Origin: Cepaea nemoralis
Lineage: Eukaryota > Mollusca > Gastropoda > Stylommatophora > Helicidae
Direction: 5' to 3'
Length of the DNA stretch: 64,000 nt
Assembly (NCBI GenBank): GCA_014155875.1
Contig: JACEFZ010025829.1
Span: forward strand, 1-64,000
The stretch's first letter is position 1. Every line of letters begins with the position of its first letter. Shown one piece after another: positions 1 to 11,627 of the stretch. The position numbers and the translations under genes were made by a program. A model generated the notes under the pieces. That model searched no databases and was not told the origin of the DNA. It was given only the letters and a program-made list of their open reading frames with translations.

Positions 1-358
1 AAACAAAAATTCCTTGGGGGTGAGCCCGGGGGGTACCAGAGCGCTATGTATCGGCTCTGCAAGTATGGAAGCCTCCTTGGATGGCGGGGAATGCCCATGG
101 TCTGCCCCTGCCTTCCCTTGAGGGCTGACCAGGATCTTTGGCTGTTCTATATGGACCAGCTGGGATGGAGGATAACACCACAACAGTGAGAGTCAAACGT
201 CCTAAGAAACCCCCGGGAAGGTTAACCCGGTCAACAAATGCCCGCAGAAGTCGGATGTGTCGGCCTAGCGGCGCAAGAACGCAGCTCTGCTGTAAACAGG
301 CACAACGCAATCACATCCGAAAAAAAACTCCGGATGAACGAAGAAGAAGAAGAAGAAG
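1..358 (+). mobile_element. GAA-tailed retroposon, 3' part
   Basis: The unit ends in an A run, a short inverted CCGGA motif, GGATGAACGAA and then (GAA)n at about 337-358, immediately before gypsy sequence resumes. Related copies on the opposite strand lie at 25843-25989 and 39602-40010. The tail and the small size point to a SINE or a 5'-truncated LINE. The 5' end may lie outside the window. Short open frames on both strands here look fortuitous. Confidence 0.55.
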
Positions 359-396
359 TGTCCTGGAGTGATGGTGTGACCTAGAAATTCCAGAGT

Positions 397-1017
397 CTAG
401 TAACCAATCATGCACTTGGTTGGACGAGCAGTAAGCCCTGCTTCCTTGAGCCTATTAAACACTCTCTCCAAGGATTGCAAGTGGTCATCCCAGCTGTCAC
501 TGGAAATCAGAATATCATCCATGAAAGAGATGATGGACGGATCCTGTAAAGGATCAAGTAAAGTCCTCATCATGCGTGTAAACACACTAGGTGCATTGCT
601 GAGTCCAAAGGGCATGACCTTGAATTTGTAGTGTCCACTGGGTGTACTGAAAGCCAACAGTGGTCGAATCTCCGGTTTGACTGGTATCTGATAGTACCCC
701 CGACTCAGATCCACCTTTGAAAAGTACCGAGCCTTATGGAGCCTAGCGAATAACTGCGTTGGATTCGGCAAAGGTTCCACCTGAAATTGTGTGTGACTGT
801 TCAGAAGTCGGTAGTCTATACACAACCGGTGTTCTCCACTTGGTTTCCGTAACAAAACTACCCCTGCATTGTATGGGGATGTGGATGGTGCAATCACGTC
901 ATCCTCCAGCAGTTTCTGTATTTCCTCCTCCAGGGCCTTTTCCTTAGAGAATGGCACTGGGTAAACCTTTTGACGAACAGGTTCCTGTGTGGTCAAAGTC
1001 ATCTCGAACTCCACCAA
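397..1017 (-). pseudogene. reverse transcriptase fragment (copy A)
   Basis: Retroviral-type reverse transcriptase, which would copy element RNA into DNA. Visible are the CIDYRLLN block, KVDLSRGYYQIPV (first catalytic Asp), MPFGLSNAPSVF and the FMDD active-site box. It stops at CMIGY, where copy B continues into RNase H, because the retroposon at 1-358 truncates it. Between this frame and the integrase frame upstream, copy A carries small indels relative to copy B around 1075-1145, including an in-frame stop where copy B reads through. It is a dead fragment. Confidence 0.9.
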
Positions 1018-1123
1018 CCTCGTTCGTCCTGGTTTATCAGTCAGTATCTCCTTATGAGACTTGAGAACCTGGGTTATCTTTTAACTCTCCTGGGAGGTCA
1101 GATCAGGGTTCACCTTGCACATC

Positions 1124-2911
1124 CTATAGGTTTCCTGGTGTACCAAGGGGATATTCCCTGCCCTCGCTGGTTCCCACTTCCGTCTCCACTGCAACTGCCA
1201 TTGCCATGAGGTGAGCTGCCTTGTCTCCGGGTCTCTCTTCGTATTTCCGCAAGAGATTGATATGGAAAATCTTCGACTTTCCCCGGATCCGGATCTGATA
1301 GTTGGTTCTGGATATCACCCTTTCCACGGGAAATGGTCCTTGCCAACCTATCTCCAGTTTGTTGTTTCCCGTAGGGAGTAGCAACAAGACTTTATCTCCC
1401 ACCTCTAGAGATCTTTCTTTAGACCTACGGTTGTAGTAAGCCGCATGTCTTTTCCTGGCCTTTTTCAAGTTTTGATTTGCCAGAGTCCATCCCTTGTGGA
1501 GTTTTTCTTTCAGTTCCTCCACGTATTTATAGGATGAGATCACTTCTTCTGACGTCCCCTCTTCAGTCCAACTCCTCAACATGGCTTCCAACGGTCCTTT
1601 GATTGGACGACCAAACAGCAACGTAGCGGGTGGTAGTCCTGTTGAGCCATGAGGAACTTCCCGATAGGCAAAGAGGGCTGCTGGGATATATTCATCCCAC
1701 CTATCAGGTTTTTCCTGCGCTAGTTTCCTGAGCATTGTCATCAACGTGCCGTTGAAACGCTCTACTTGTCCATTGGCTTGAGGGTGGTAAGGGCTGGTAT
1801 GTATGTGGTTAGAGTGAAACACCCTAAATACCTCCTCCATGAGTTTTCCACAAAACTGAGACCCATTGTCCGTCAGAATTTGATCAGGGAAGCCTAATCT
1901 GGTAAAGGCCTCCATCAGTGCGTCCGCCACTCGTTTCGAGTCAATCGTGGTCAACGGTATGGCTTCACCCCACATTGTACAGCAATCCACCATTGTGAGT
2001 ATATACATGTTCCTCTTCCTAGTCCTGGGAAGTGGACCCACGATATCGATGGCTACCCTCTCGAAAGGAGAGTTCATGATGGGCATCTCACCCAACACCA
2101 CCGGTGCTGTCCAGTGTTTCGGTGCCACCCTCTGGCACTCAGGGCATGACTTCACATACCGACGCACATCATCTGTCATTCCCGGCCAATAGTAGTGGCA
2201 GGAAATCCGCTGCATGGTGGCGGCAATACCCATATGTCCACTAAAGGAGATGGTATGCCCCATATGAAGAATCTGGGACCGGTGAGCTTTCGGGACGACC
2301 AACTGACCGTATAGGTTGTCTCCCCTTCCTGCTCTCCTGTAGAGTATCCTATTCTTCATGTAGTACTGACCCCGTCCTGGTGGATCAGCACTTTTCTGCA
2401 GCTTTTTGTAGCAAGGACGTAAAGTAGCATCCTCACTCTGGGCAGTTCGTAGCTCCCCCGGCATTGGGTTAGTCACAATTGCTTCTGCCTCTTCCGTTCT
2501 GGTCTGAGAGCGAGTCTGTATTGCTCCCATATGGATTGGCTCCCTGGGCATTCCCAGAAAGACATACCGGCAACCAAGGATTACTGGAAAAATGGGATCG
2601 GTCAATACAGCGGCCTTGATGGTGCCGATGACATACCTTGACCGAATCTCCACATTAGCAATGGGCAACTTCATGGCCACAGCACTCTTCTGTGCAGGCT
2701 GTATCTCCATGGTCTCACCTGTGAATTGTTCTGGATGTACCAGATCCGCAGAAATCACGGCCTCCCCGTCCAGTCCTGTGTCGTACAAACACTCAACTTG
2801 ACGACCGTTAACCTCTACCAATTCCACTACAGGTGGTTTTCCCTGGTCTGGAGTCTCTTCCTCGGCCTCGACCTGTTCGGTGGGCTCCACCTTAGGTTTC
2901 CCGGGGCACAC
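1124..2911 (-). pseudogene. protease-integrase part of gag-pol (copy A)
   Basis: The N-terminal part has an aspartic protease-like segment (VECLYDTGLDGEAVIS). An integrase follows with its HHCC zinc finger (H and H in HMGHTISFSGH, then CPEC) and catalytic core: D in AIDIVGP, D in LTDNGSQF, E in GQVERFNGTL. A GPY/F-type C-terminal domain ends near EIGWQGPF. In copy B the same frame is continuous with gag. Here one T is missing in the run near 2935 (ACTTTCC against ACTTTTCC in copy B), separating it from gag. The first start shown is therefore not a real initiation site. Confidence 0.9.
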
Positions 2912-4230
2912 GACGAATTGAGTGTCTCCTGACTTTCCCTGCAGTCAATAGCATTGTGCGTATTCGACTTGCATTGGTTGCACCATTTCCCTGTCCTAGA
3001 TTTTCTAGTGCCGGACTTGAGTGAGCTCTCCTGGTGGCGAGCTTCCTTGTTGACCTTGGCATTTTCCGTGACAACCTCCTTGGAAGTCACTTGACATGCT
3101 GCGAAGTGAGGGTTCTTAGCCTTCGATTTGCAGTCCCTCGTATTGTGAGAGGGTGACTTACAAATTGAACACCACTTCTCCGACCACGGTCGTTTTGGTG
3201 TAGAGCTTGAAGTGCTCTTGCTTCCCTCCTTCTTCTTCTCTGAACTATCCTCTGATTTTTGCACATAAGGTTCCCACTTTTTGGTTCCTGAGTTTTTGGC
3301 TTTCTTCTTGTCATGTTTCTCCTGACTTTTGGTGTTAGTGGAAAGGTTTTCCCCTGCCTCCCCATGTACCTCGACGAACCGTTCTGCTAATTTAGTCACG
3401 AGGTCAATACGTTCCGCTCCTTGTTCTCCCAGGAACGTCCTGAGAGGTTTAGACATTTGCTTCTTCAGCTGGTCGACCACCATGAGCTCTTCCAGACTCT
3501 CATAGTCATGTGCGAACCCAGCCAAATCCATCCACTTATGGAGATAGGATTTTAGACGCAAACTGTAGGCGGCAAACAACTCCCCCGGTTCTCGTTTCGC
3601 TGCTCGAAATTTTTTCCGGTAGGTATGTGACGTAACCTCGAATCGTTTCAGCAGAGCCGTCTTCAATTCGTCATAATTGTTCTCATGTCCTGGTGGCAGG
3701 CGAGAATAAACCTCGTAGCCGGTCCCGCGTAATCCCTGGGATAGCTTGAGATTTCATTTGTTACGCTCCAGACCCATAGCCAAGGACATGGCCTCGAAGC
3801 GTTGAAGGTACTGGTCAATCTTCTCTTTGTCCTCCTCGTAGACCGCTAGAGGAAACTTCATAGCATGGTAACCATGTCCACCTGCTGGGGTTGAGCCTGG
3901 GATGGAGGAACCTCCAACTGCTCCCTCAGTTTCTCCATTAGATTGCCTCTTCAACTCGAGTTCCCTCATCCGGTACTCGTGCTCCCTTTTCTGAGCCTCC
4001 TGTTCACCTTCTAATTTCTTAGCAGCCTGTTCAGCTTCCAATTCCATCCTTCTAGTTGCTTGTTCAGCTTCTATCCTTCTCAATTCCAACTCGGCCTTTC
4101 GATCTTCCCTCTCTGCTTGACGATACTCTCTCTCCATTTCCTGTATGTAATCCGTTAGAGCAGAACTCGACAATCCCATTTCTTCCCCCTTTGCCCTTAG
4201 TTCTGCGGTGGTTAGTTTCGGAGTGGCCAT
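2912..4230 (-). pseudogene. gag polyprotein (copy A)
   Basis: The structural polyprotein starts at the ATG at 4230. It has a charged Glu/Arg-rich coiled-coil N-terminal region, a capsid-like middle, and two zinc-knuckle-like boxes, CSICKSPSHNTRDC and CNQCKSNTHNAIDC, with CCHC spacing. An in-frame TGA at 3754-3756 follows RNK; the frame then continues without shift (NLKLSQGL...), so this is a nonsense change and not a gene end. The gag frame runs on until the 1-base deletion near 2935. Copy B lacks this N-terminal half. Confidence 0.85.
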
Positions 4231-6712
4231 TTCAGAGAGGTAAGCTAGCAGGTCGAGTACAATATAACTGCAAATTAATATACAGATATATGAACAAGTA
4301 CTATAAATCTAGATATTACCACACACAGCACATTCACTCAGTGACAAGAGTAGAATCAGGACCACAGACCTATGCAGACGTGTGAAGTGTGAACAGGTAA
4401 GATATTTGTCCTAACCCCTATCCACATTCACTCTAGCTGGATTCTCCAATATGATATCTCCGTCTTATAACTAAGGATCCCGTGTCAAAAAACCCCGTTG
4501 TCAGCAGATCCCACTGTCAAAGGTTCCTGCTTACAGGAGATCTCGCTGTCCAAGGATCACGTTTACGAGAGATCCCGCTGTCCAAGGATCACGTTTACGA
4601 GAGATCCCACTGTCCAAAGATCCCGTTTATGAGAGATCCCGCTGTCCAAAGATCCCGTTTACGAGCTCCCATTAATGTCGTGTCTTCCTTTAAAGTGTCG
4701 TCCCTGGAGTTAGGGGAGTCAACACCCACATTATAATTTTTTTTCCCCTATCAATATCCTGGAGAATCCACCAGCTTCCGTCCAACACACTCCATCAGCC
4801 CATGGACACCTTTTCCTATCACTCTCTCACTGTCGTACTATGCCCCCTCTCATTCTTCCCCAACGCAACATATTCAACAACTCTTGCTTCTAAAAATTAA
4901 TAAAGATTAATTTATTAAAAGAAAAGTGTAATGTACGTGAGACGTGTATGCGAAGAAAATGTGTGATGTGTTCTATAAAGTGTGTAGGATCGGACTCTCA
5001 GATAATAGCATAGTCAGTTCATCCTTGCAAGGACACACCACAGCACGTTAAGTCAGAACAAGTCCATCTCACCCGGTACTGTATCTCTCCTGCCGGACAC
5101 CGACTGTCATCTGTAGCTACCTGGTAATCCATCTTCCTGATCATCCGAAATAGATACTGTTTGTAAATTACAGCTGATCATGGACCGGTTGCCCACTACG
5201 CACAAGTTCCTATCGGTCCTAAAAATTGTACGAATCCGTTGTTGTGTGTACTTAGGTATCACTGTTATTGTTAATATACTTGATCCTAACTATTGTCTAT
5301 CTAGTTTCCAGTATCATGTCTTTTGTACTATTTCACTAGAATATATCACACCATGTGACTATTATATTTTAATGTTCTTGTTTAGTTACCAATGTTCTTA
5401 TGCTGTGTGATGCATCAACAATCCTCACCCATCTTAGGTGAACCTTAACACGCAGGAATCGTCCTATTGGTTGGCTCTTCTGAGCCATGTTATGGTGAAC
5501 CCTCCTGATTATGAGTCCAGCGTAAACATAATACCATCTTTCTTCTCGGACGTTATTCCTTTTTCGTAAGAAACATTTGAGTGTCCAACTGGTGTTATGT
5601 CTAATTGAAGTTGCACTTCATCAAAACCAGTGTTGAACTTCCTCGTAACTGGTAAGGAACCTGTGAGAAAAACAACACATCTGGTGATAGTACTAGTCAC
5701 TGATCCTACCGGCTGAGTGTAAGCCTATTGCCTTGCTCAGTTATTTTACAGCTAACTAAACTCTGTCATAGAGCATATTAGCTCCTCACCTACGTCCGAA
5801 TCAGGCTATGACAAGGAAAGACCAATAACAGAGCGCAAACTTTCAGTGGGCAACCCACTGAAAGATCCCTCCCCATTGAGCACTTTCCCCATCTCCCAAC
5901 CCATCTTAAATCTCTCCAATTATCACCCCGCTATCCTATTCATCCTAGCAGAGCCAATTATCACTTCACTACTCTAACTAGTTTTCAACTAACAGTGCTA
6001 ATCATCACACTCTAGTTTTAACAAGACGACTGCCTATATTAATTAGGACTAATTAGACTATATAACTACCTTATGCAAACTATCCTCATTCCCGAATGGC
6101 TGCTACACTTTGCCATAACGACACATGCTAGTTAATTTTAAATTAATCTAACACTGTAGAGCTCTCCCACAAACACGTCCATCCTAATCCACGGTTTTGG
6201 TCAACACTGTTTCTCCCAATCATGGTTTATGGCAAAACCTAAAATTGGTCACGTGACGGTATTCTTTATGTCCACACAGGTGTTATTTTGGGCAGATCAT
6301 CCCTTGTCAAGAATCTATCTTCCCTGGCTCAATCAATGTCAGAGTTGTCATCACTTGTTTTGACTCCCACAACAAGCTAGCGAGTTCCTGTGTGCTCCCA
6401 ACAACGGGTTTCCACAACAAACCGCCAATATTCTGTCGAGTGGTGACAACCCTTGCCGCCATTTCGCTTGATGTTCAGAACTCTAAATGACAGACGGACT
6501 GTTTTTCTCCCGAGCTGGCCACTTCCGCTTAAATCCAACCTGTTTATGAACTGTCAAAGCGATGTATGGACTCATCTCACTCACTTCCCCTACACATCTG
6601 CAGCTGTTATTTTTGCCCGACCCGGGATGGTCTGATATCTGATTGTAACTAGGATCTGACGGGTTCTATCTGTATTATCATTATCTGATTAACTCATGGC
6701 GATCTCGTGACA
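4231..6712 (-). mobile_element. shared LTR and leader of the two gypsy copies
   Basis: This interval lies between the end of pol of copy B (with its polypurine tract) and the gag start of copy A, so it should hold the 3' LTR of B, acting also as 5' LTR of A, plus the untranslated leader. A plausible LTR start is TGTCACGAGATCGCC at 6712 (minus strand), right after the polypurine tract. AATAAA-type signals occur on the minus strand near 4900. I could not place the LTR end or primer-binding site. No convincing coding sequence is visible. Confidence 0.55.
4490..4672. repeat. ~32-bp tandem repeat
   Basis: About five imperfect copies of a unit built on GAGATCCCGCTGTCCAAGGA and GTTTACGA. They lie in the leader/LTR region upstream of gag of copy A. 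Confidence 0.8.
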
Positions 6713-6727
6713 TAGGCCCCCTCTTAA
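6713..6727 (-). other. polypurine tract of gypsy copy B
   Basis: On the minus strand CTTAAGAGGGGGCC precedes TA and the candidate LTR start TGTCACGAG. A purine run just inside the 3' LTR is where plus-strand DNA synthesis is primed in LTR retrotransposons. Confidence 0.5.
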
Positions 6728-6789
6728 GAGAGTAGTCCATCTCACTCTTCTCCACCATGAGTTCAATCCAGATGATTCATTCTTCTTCT

Positions 6790-8411
6790 TCAGGAAGCTG
6801 GGTGTCTTGACAAGAAGTCCGCTCCAACATTTTCCTTTCCAGGAATGTACTCCACTGTGAAATTATAAGGTTGAAGTAGCAACGACCACCGCATCAAACG
6901 GGCGTTGAGCTTCTGAGAAGTAGCCAGGAACATCAGGGGCTGATGATCCGACTGGACTCGAAACTTAACTCCATACAAATATGGCTGGAATTTTTGCACT
7001 GCCCATACAAGAGACAGGCACTCTCTCTCTCGACGGTCGAATAATTCCTCTCAGCCTGGAGTAGTTTCTTGCTTGCGTATGCCACAGGTTTCAAAACCGA
7101 AGCATCGTCTTTTCCTTCCTGTAACAAGGCTGCCCCAATCCCAATCGCACTCGCATCCGTTCTCAACACAAATGGTTTGGAAAGGTCAGGGAGCTGTAAT
7201 ACAGGTTTGCTGACCAAGGCCTCCTTTAACTGGCTATAGGCAGTCTCACATTCTGGTGTCCAAATGATTTGGTCCGGGAATCCCTTTTTCAAGGTTTCCG
7301 TCAATGGAGCTCCCAGTTCAGTGAAATGTGGGATAAATTTGTGGTAGAACCCACACAACGAGAGAAAAGATCGCACATCCTTCTTCGTTTTTGGCCTTGG
7401 TGCATTTCTGATTTTCTCCAGGTTCTTCTCTTCTGGGACAATGTGTCCTGGAGTGATGGTGTGACCTAGAAATTCCAGAGTCTGGTAACCAATCATGCAC
7501 TTGGTTGGACGAGCAGTAAGCCCTGCTTCCTTGAGTCTATTAAACACTCTCTCCAAGGATTGCAAGTGGTCATCCAAGCTGTCACTGGAAATCAGAATAT
7601 CATCCATGAATGAGATGATGGACGGATCCTGTAAAGGATCAAGTAAAGTCCTCATCATGCGTGTAAACACACTAGGTGCATTGCTGAGTCCAAAGGGCAT
7701 GACCTTGAATTCGTAGTGTCCACTGGGTGTACTGAAAGCCAACAGTGGTCGAATCTCCGGTTTGACTGGTATCTGATAGTACCCCCGACTCAGATCCACC
7801 TTTGAAAAGTACCGAGCCTTATGGAGCCTAGCGAATAACTGCGTTGGATTCGGCAAAGGTTCCACCTGAAATTGTGTGTGACTGTTCAGAAGTCGGTAGT
7901 CTATACACAACCGGTGTTCTCCACTTGGTTTCCGTAACAAAACTACCCCTGCATTGTATGGGGATGTGGATGGTGCAATCACGTCATCCTCCAGCAGTTT
8001 CTGTATTTCCTCCTCCAGGGCCTTTTCTTTAGAGAATGGCACTGGGTAAACCTTTTGACGAACAGGTTCCTGCGTGGTCAAAGTCATCTCGAACTCCACC
8101 AACCTCGTTCGTCCTGGTTTATCAGTCAGTATCCCCTTATGAGACTTGAGAACCTGGGTTATCTTTTCCCTCTCCTGGGAGGTCAGATCAGGGTTCACCT
8201 GCACATCCTTGTAGGTTTCCTGGTGTACCAGGGGATATTCCCTGCCCTCGCTGGTTCCCACTTCCGTCTCCACTGCAACTGCCATTGCCATGAGGTGAGC
8301 TGCCTTGTCTCCGGGTCTCTCTTCGTATTTCCGCAAGAGATTGATATGGAAAATCTTCGACTTTCCCCGGATCCGGATCTGATAGTTGGTTCTGGATATC
8401 ACCCTTTCCAC
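6790..8411 (-). pseudogene. reverse transcriptase-RNase H part of pol (copy B)
   Basis: Contains the complete reverse transcriptase (CIDYRLLN, KVDLSRGYYQIPV, FMDD), the connection domain (LGHTITPG, LSLCGFYHKFIPHF) and RNase H with its catalytic residues in FVLRTDAS, ERESACLL and the QSDHQPL region. A frameshift near 7020 splits RNase H: the last ~70 residues (ending DFLSRHPAS) are in another frame that stops at 6790. RNase H removes template RNA during reverse transcription. The start at 8411 is only where the frame reopens after lesions; the gene is continuous with integrase upstream. Confidence 0.9.
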
Positions 8412-10485
8412 GGGAAATGGTCCTTGCCAACCTATCTCCAGTTTGTTGTTTCCCGTTAGGGAGTAGCAACAAGACTTTATCTCCCACCTCTAGAGATCTT
8501 TCTTTAGACCTACGGTTGTAGTAAGCCGCATGTCTTTTCCTGGCCTTTTTCAAGTTTTAATTTGCCAGAGTCCATCCCTTGTGGAGTGTTTCTTTCAGTT
8601 CCTCCACGTATTTATAGGATGAGATCACTTCTTCTGACGTCCCCTCTTCAGTCCAACTCCTCAACATGGCTTCCAACGGTCCTTTGATTGGACGACCAAA
8701 CAGCAACGTAGCGGGTGGTAGTCCTGTTGAGCCATGAGGAACTTCCCGATAGGCAAAAAGGGTTGCTGGGATATATTCATCCCACCTATCAGGTTTTTCC
8801 TGCGCTAGTTTCCTGAGCATTGTCATCAACGTGCCGTTGAAACGCTCTACTTGTCCATTGGCTTGAGGGTGGTAAGGGCTGGTATGTATGTGGTTAGAGT
8901 GAAACACCCTAAATACCTCCTCCATGAGTTTTCCACAAAACTGAGACCCATTGTCCGTCAGAATTTGATCAGGGAAGCCTAATCTGGTAAAGGCCTCCAT
9001 CAGTGCGTCCGCCACTCGTTTCGAGTCAATCGTGGTCAACGGTATGGCCTCACCCCACATTGTACAGCAATCCACCATTGTGAGTATATACATGTTCCTC
9101 TTCCTAGTCCTGGGAAGTGGACCCACGATATCGATGGCTACCCTCTCGAAAGGAGAGTTCATGATGGGCATCTCACCCAACACCACCGGTGCTGTCCAGT
9201 GTTTCGGTGCCACCCTCTGGCACTCAGGGCATGACTTCACATACCGACGCACATCCTCTGTCATTCCCGGCCAATAGTAGTGGCAGGAAATCCGCTGCAT
9301 GGTGGCGGCAATACCCATATGTCCACTAAAGGAGATGGTATGCCCCATATGAAGAATCTGGGACCGGTGAGCTTTCGGGACGACCAACTGACCGTATAGG
9401 TTGTCTCCCCTTCCTGCTCTCCTGTAGAGTATCCTATTCTTCATGTAGTACTGACCCCGTCCTGGTGGATCAGCACTTTTCTGCAGCTTTTTGTAGCAAG
9501 GACGTAAAGTAGCATCCTCACTCTGGGCAGTTCGTAGCTCCCCCGGCATTGGGTTAGTCACAATTGCTTCTGCCTCTTCCGTTCTCGTCTGAGAGCGAGT
9601 CTGTATTGCTCCCATATGGATTGGCTCCCTGGGCATTCCCAGAAAGACATACCGGCAACCGAGGATTACTGGAAAAATGGGATCGGTCAATACAGCGGCC
9701 TTGATGGTGCCGATGACATACCTTGACCGAATCTCCACATTAGCAATGGGCAACTTCATGGCCACAGCACTCTTCTGTGCAGGCTGTATCTCCATGGTCT
9801 CACCTGTGAATTGTTCTGGATGTACCAGATCCGCAGAAATCACGGCCTCCCCGTCCAGTCCTGTGTCGTACAAACACTCCACTTGACGACCGTTAACCTC
9901 TACCAATTCCACTACAGGTGGTTTTTCCTGGTCTGGAGTCTCTTCCTCGGCCTCGACCTGTTCGGTGGGCTCCACCTTAGGTTTCCCGGGGCACACGACG
10001 AATTGAGTGTCTCCTGACTTTTCCCTGCAGTCAATAGCATTGTGCGTATTCGACCTGCAGTGGTTGCACCATTTCCCTGTCCTAGATTTTCTAGTGCCGG
10101 ACTTGAGTGAGCTCTCCTGGTGGCGAGCTTCCTTGTTGACCTTGGCATTTTCCGTGACAACCTCCTTGGAAGTCACTTGACATGCTGCGAAGTGAGGGTT
10201 CTTAGCCTTCGATTTGCAGTCCCTCGTATTGTGAGAGGGTGACTTACAAATTGAACACCACTTCTCCGACCACGGTCGTTTTGGTGTAGAGCTTGAAGTG
10301 CTCTTGCTTCCCTCCTTCTTCTTCTCTGAACTATCCTCTGAATTTTGCACATAAGGTTCCCACTTTTTGGTTCCTGAATGTTTTGCTTTCTTCTTGTCAT
10401 GTTTCTCCTGACTTTTGGTGTTAGTGGAAAGGTTTTCCCCTGCCTCCCCATGTACCTCGACGAACCGTTCTGCTAATTTAGTCAC
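8412..10485 (-). pseudogene. gag-protease-integrase polyprotein (copy B)
   Basis: One long frame (8557-10485) shows that gag, protease and integrase are made as a single polyprotein with no frameshift signal between gag and pol. In order: two CCHC-like boxes, protease segment with YDTGLDGEA, integrase zinc finger and DDE core. A CAA-to-TAA change near 8554 (compare copy A) stops it within the integrase C-terminal region; the next ~120 codons, including the GPY/F-type domain, follow in the same frame and then shift at an extra T near 8455. The N-terminal half of gag is missing because the element is truncated at 10527. Confidence 0.9.
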
Positions 10486-10527
10486 GAGGTCAATACGTTC
10501 CGCTCCTTGTTCTCCCAGGAACGTCCT

Positions 10528-10669
10528 CCCAGAGAATTTGTGCAGCTAAGGTTATACTATAGCAGCAATGGACGTGGAGAAAACAGTGTTGTTCATACCC
10601 TATCAACAACTGATTATCTCAGTAACTGAGTATGTTTTGGGACTGCTCACAGTCGCAAAGAGAGAGTGA
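10528..10669. other. short unassigned spacer
   Basis: This lies between the broken end of gypsy copy B and the SINE. I see no gene or repeat that I recognise. Confidence 0.4.
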
Positions 10670-10912
10670 GTTGCATATCCTTTACAGGACTTGGCCGTCA
10701 ATCCCAGTGTCCCACCCCCACCCCCCTTTCTTTTCTGCTTTTAACTTCTTGGCAAGTTTACGTTCAGTAAAACTTTTTGAACGGCTGGCACTCATACCTT
10801 AGTATGGGAACCAATGCAAGGCGGTCGGCTGCCAAATCGCCAGCAGCTGTGTTTCGAACGCAGTATGCGAATTACATTTGTAACCCCTTCGCCACCAAGC
10901 CGGTGTCAAAAA
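10670..10912 (-). mobile_element. SINE-A, minus-strand copy
   Basis: On the minus strand it starts with a tRNA-like head (box A-like TGGCGAAGGGG, box B-like GCGTTCGAAACAC). A body follows that matches the copies at 40888, 52340, 56395 and 62508 (TATGGGAACC, TTCAGTA and the end block AGGGATATGCAA). The 3' end is at low coordinates. It is diverged, with a C-rich expansion in the middle. Confidence 0.7.
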
Positions 10913-11049
10913 TCAGCTTGTAAAATTACAGCGCATACACAATGAAGCTACGCGAGGGATCCTGGGATGCACAAGGGATACGATGGCAGTGTGTACAAGA
11001 TACATCATAGCTTTGCCAACGATTTCGGACAGGCTCAAGTTGCACCAGG
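10913..11049 (+). pseudogene. LINE I-2 coding fragment, left of Polinton
   Basis: Translates to the region after the RT domain of the I-type LINEs here (KLQRIHNEA, ILGCTRDT, ALPTISDRLK), like residues of the fuller copy near 59330-59450. It breaks off at the Polinton end. The same frame resumes at 24656 beyond the Polinton, showing that the Polinton landed inside this LINE. Confidence 0.8.
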
Positions 11050-11277
11050 AGTAGATGTCAATTGGGGGTTTGGGGCCAAAAGGTCGGTGGCACCACAGAA
11101 GCGCCAAAAGAAAGCCCCCCCCCTAGGGACCCAACCCCCCGGGGGCCCCACCCCCAGGGCCAGGGGCGCCCGACCGGGCCGTCCTGTGTATCCCGGAGCG
11201 CACTCGGGCGACCGAGCCATCGATTTAGAGTGTATCATCTACAGACATACCAAGATGCGCACCGCGAAGAACAGTTG
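11050..11277 (+). repeat. Polinton left terminal inverted repeat
   Basis: Matches the reverse complement of 24419-24650 with few differences, mostly in C/G runs. It contains ATGCGCACCGCGAAGAACAG, the same start-codon context that begins the right-end cysteine-rich gene. On this side that frame soon runs into unrelated sequence and stops. Confidence 0.95.
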
Positions 11278-11424
11278 TAACTATAGCGTAATTTTCGGCA
11301 GGGCAACCCCGAGTGCGGGCAACCATATTTTGTTATAGGGGGTAACTATAGCGCAAAAAAAAAATCGCCGGGGCAACCCCGAGTGCGGGCAACCATATTT
11401 TGTTATAGGGGGTGACTATACTGT
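11268..11424 (+). repeat. subterminal ~75-bp tandem duplication
   Basis: Two adjacent copies of a block containing GGCAACCCCGAGTGCGGGCA and TTTTGTTATAGGGGGT, each next to an ACTATA motif. The block is just inside the left inverted repeat and absent from the right end. Confidence 0.85.
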
Positions 11425-11627
11425 GTTACATAATTAGAGCCTTACCAACCAGCTATATCACGATGGGCACCGCTAAGCGAATACGCACGGGAGCACTCGG
11501 CGAGCGGGCACGCTCTCTCACCGCGCACCACCAACACAAATTGCAACAGCCAGGACCCCCTCCCAGAAATATTAGGGGGCGCCGGGCAGCGCGTCGAGTT
11601 AGAGGTTGACTTATTGGGCACATACAG

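Larger units (their letters stand above)
359..4230 (-). mobile_element. Ty3/gypsy Gmr1-like element, copy A internal region
   Basis: Read on the minus strand, this contains gag, protease, integrase and then the start of reverse transcriptase, where it is cut off at 359 by the retroposon tail. It is nearly identical over its length to copy B (6713-10527). It has more gag than copy B but lacks most of RT and all RNase H. Integrase lies before RT, which is the Gmr1-like order and not the usual Ty3/gypsy order. Several single-base lesions make it non-functional. Confidence 0.9.
6728..10527 (-). mobile_element. Ty3/gypsy Gmr1-like element, copy B internal region
   Basis: Minus-strand internal region from mid-gag to the end of RNase H, nearly identical to copy A where they overlap. 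It is cut at 10527: sequence matches copy A up to AGGAACGTCC, then diverges. The order protease, integrase, reverse transcriptase, RNase H is complete here, which makes this the better witness for the Gmr1-like arrangement. Lesions: a stop near 8554, an extra T near 8455, and a frameshift near 7020. Confidence 0.9.

Noticed and set aside
1..371. Coding genes in the first 371 bases
   Set aside because: Both open frames lie across a repeat whose other copies are not open. This is a retroposon.
10967..11338. Overlapping open frames in the left Polinton inverted repeat
   Set aside because: Pro/Gly/Arg-rich translations come from the GC-rich repeat and cross the element boundary. Only the short shared start context has a counterpart in a plausible gene.
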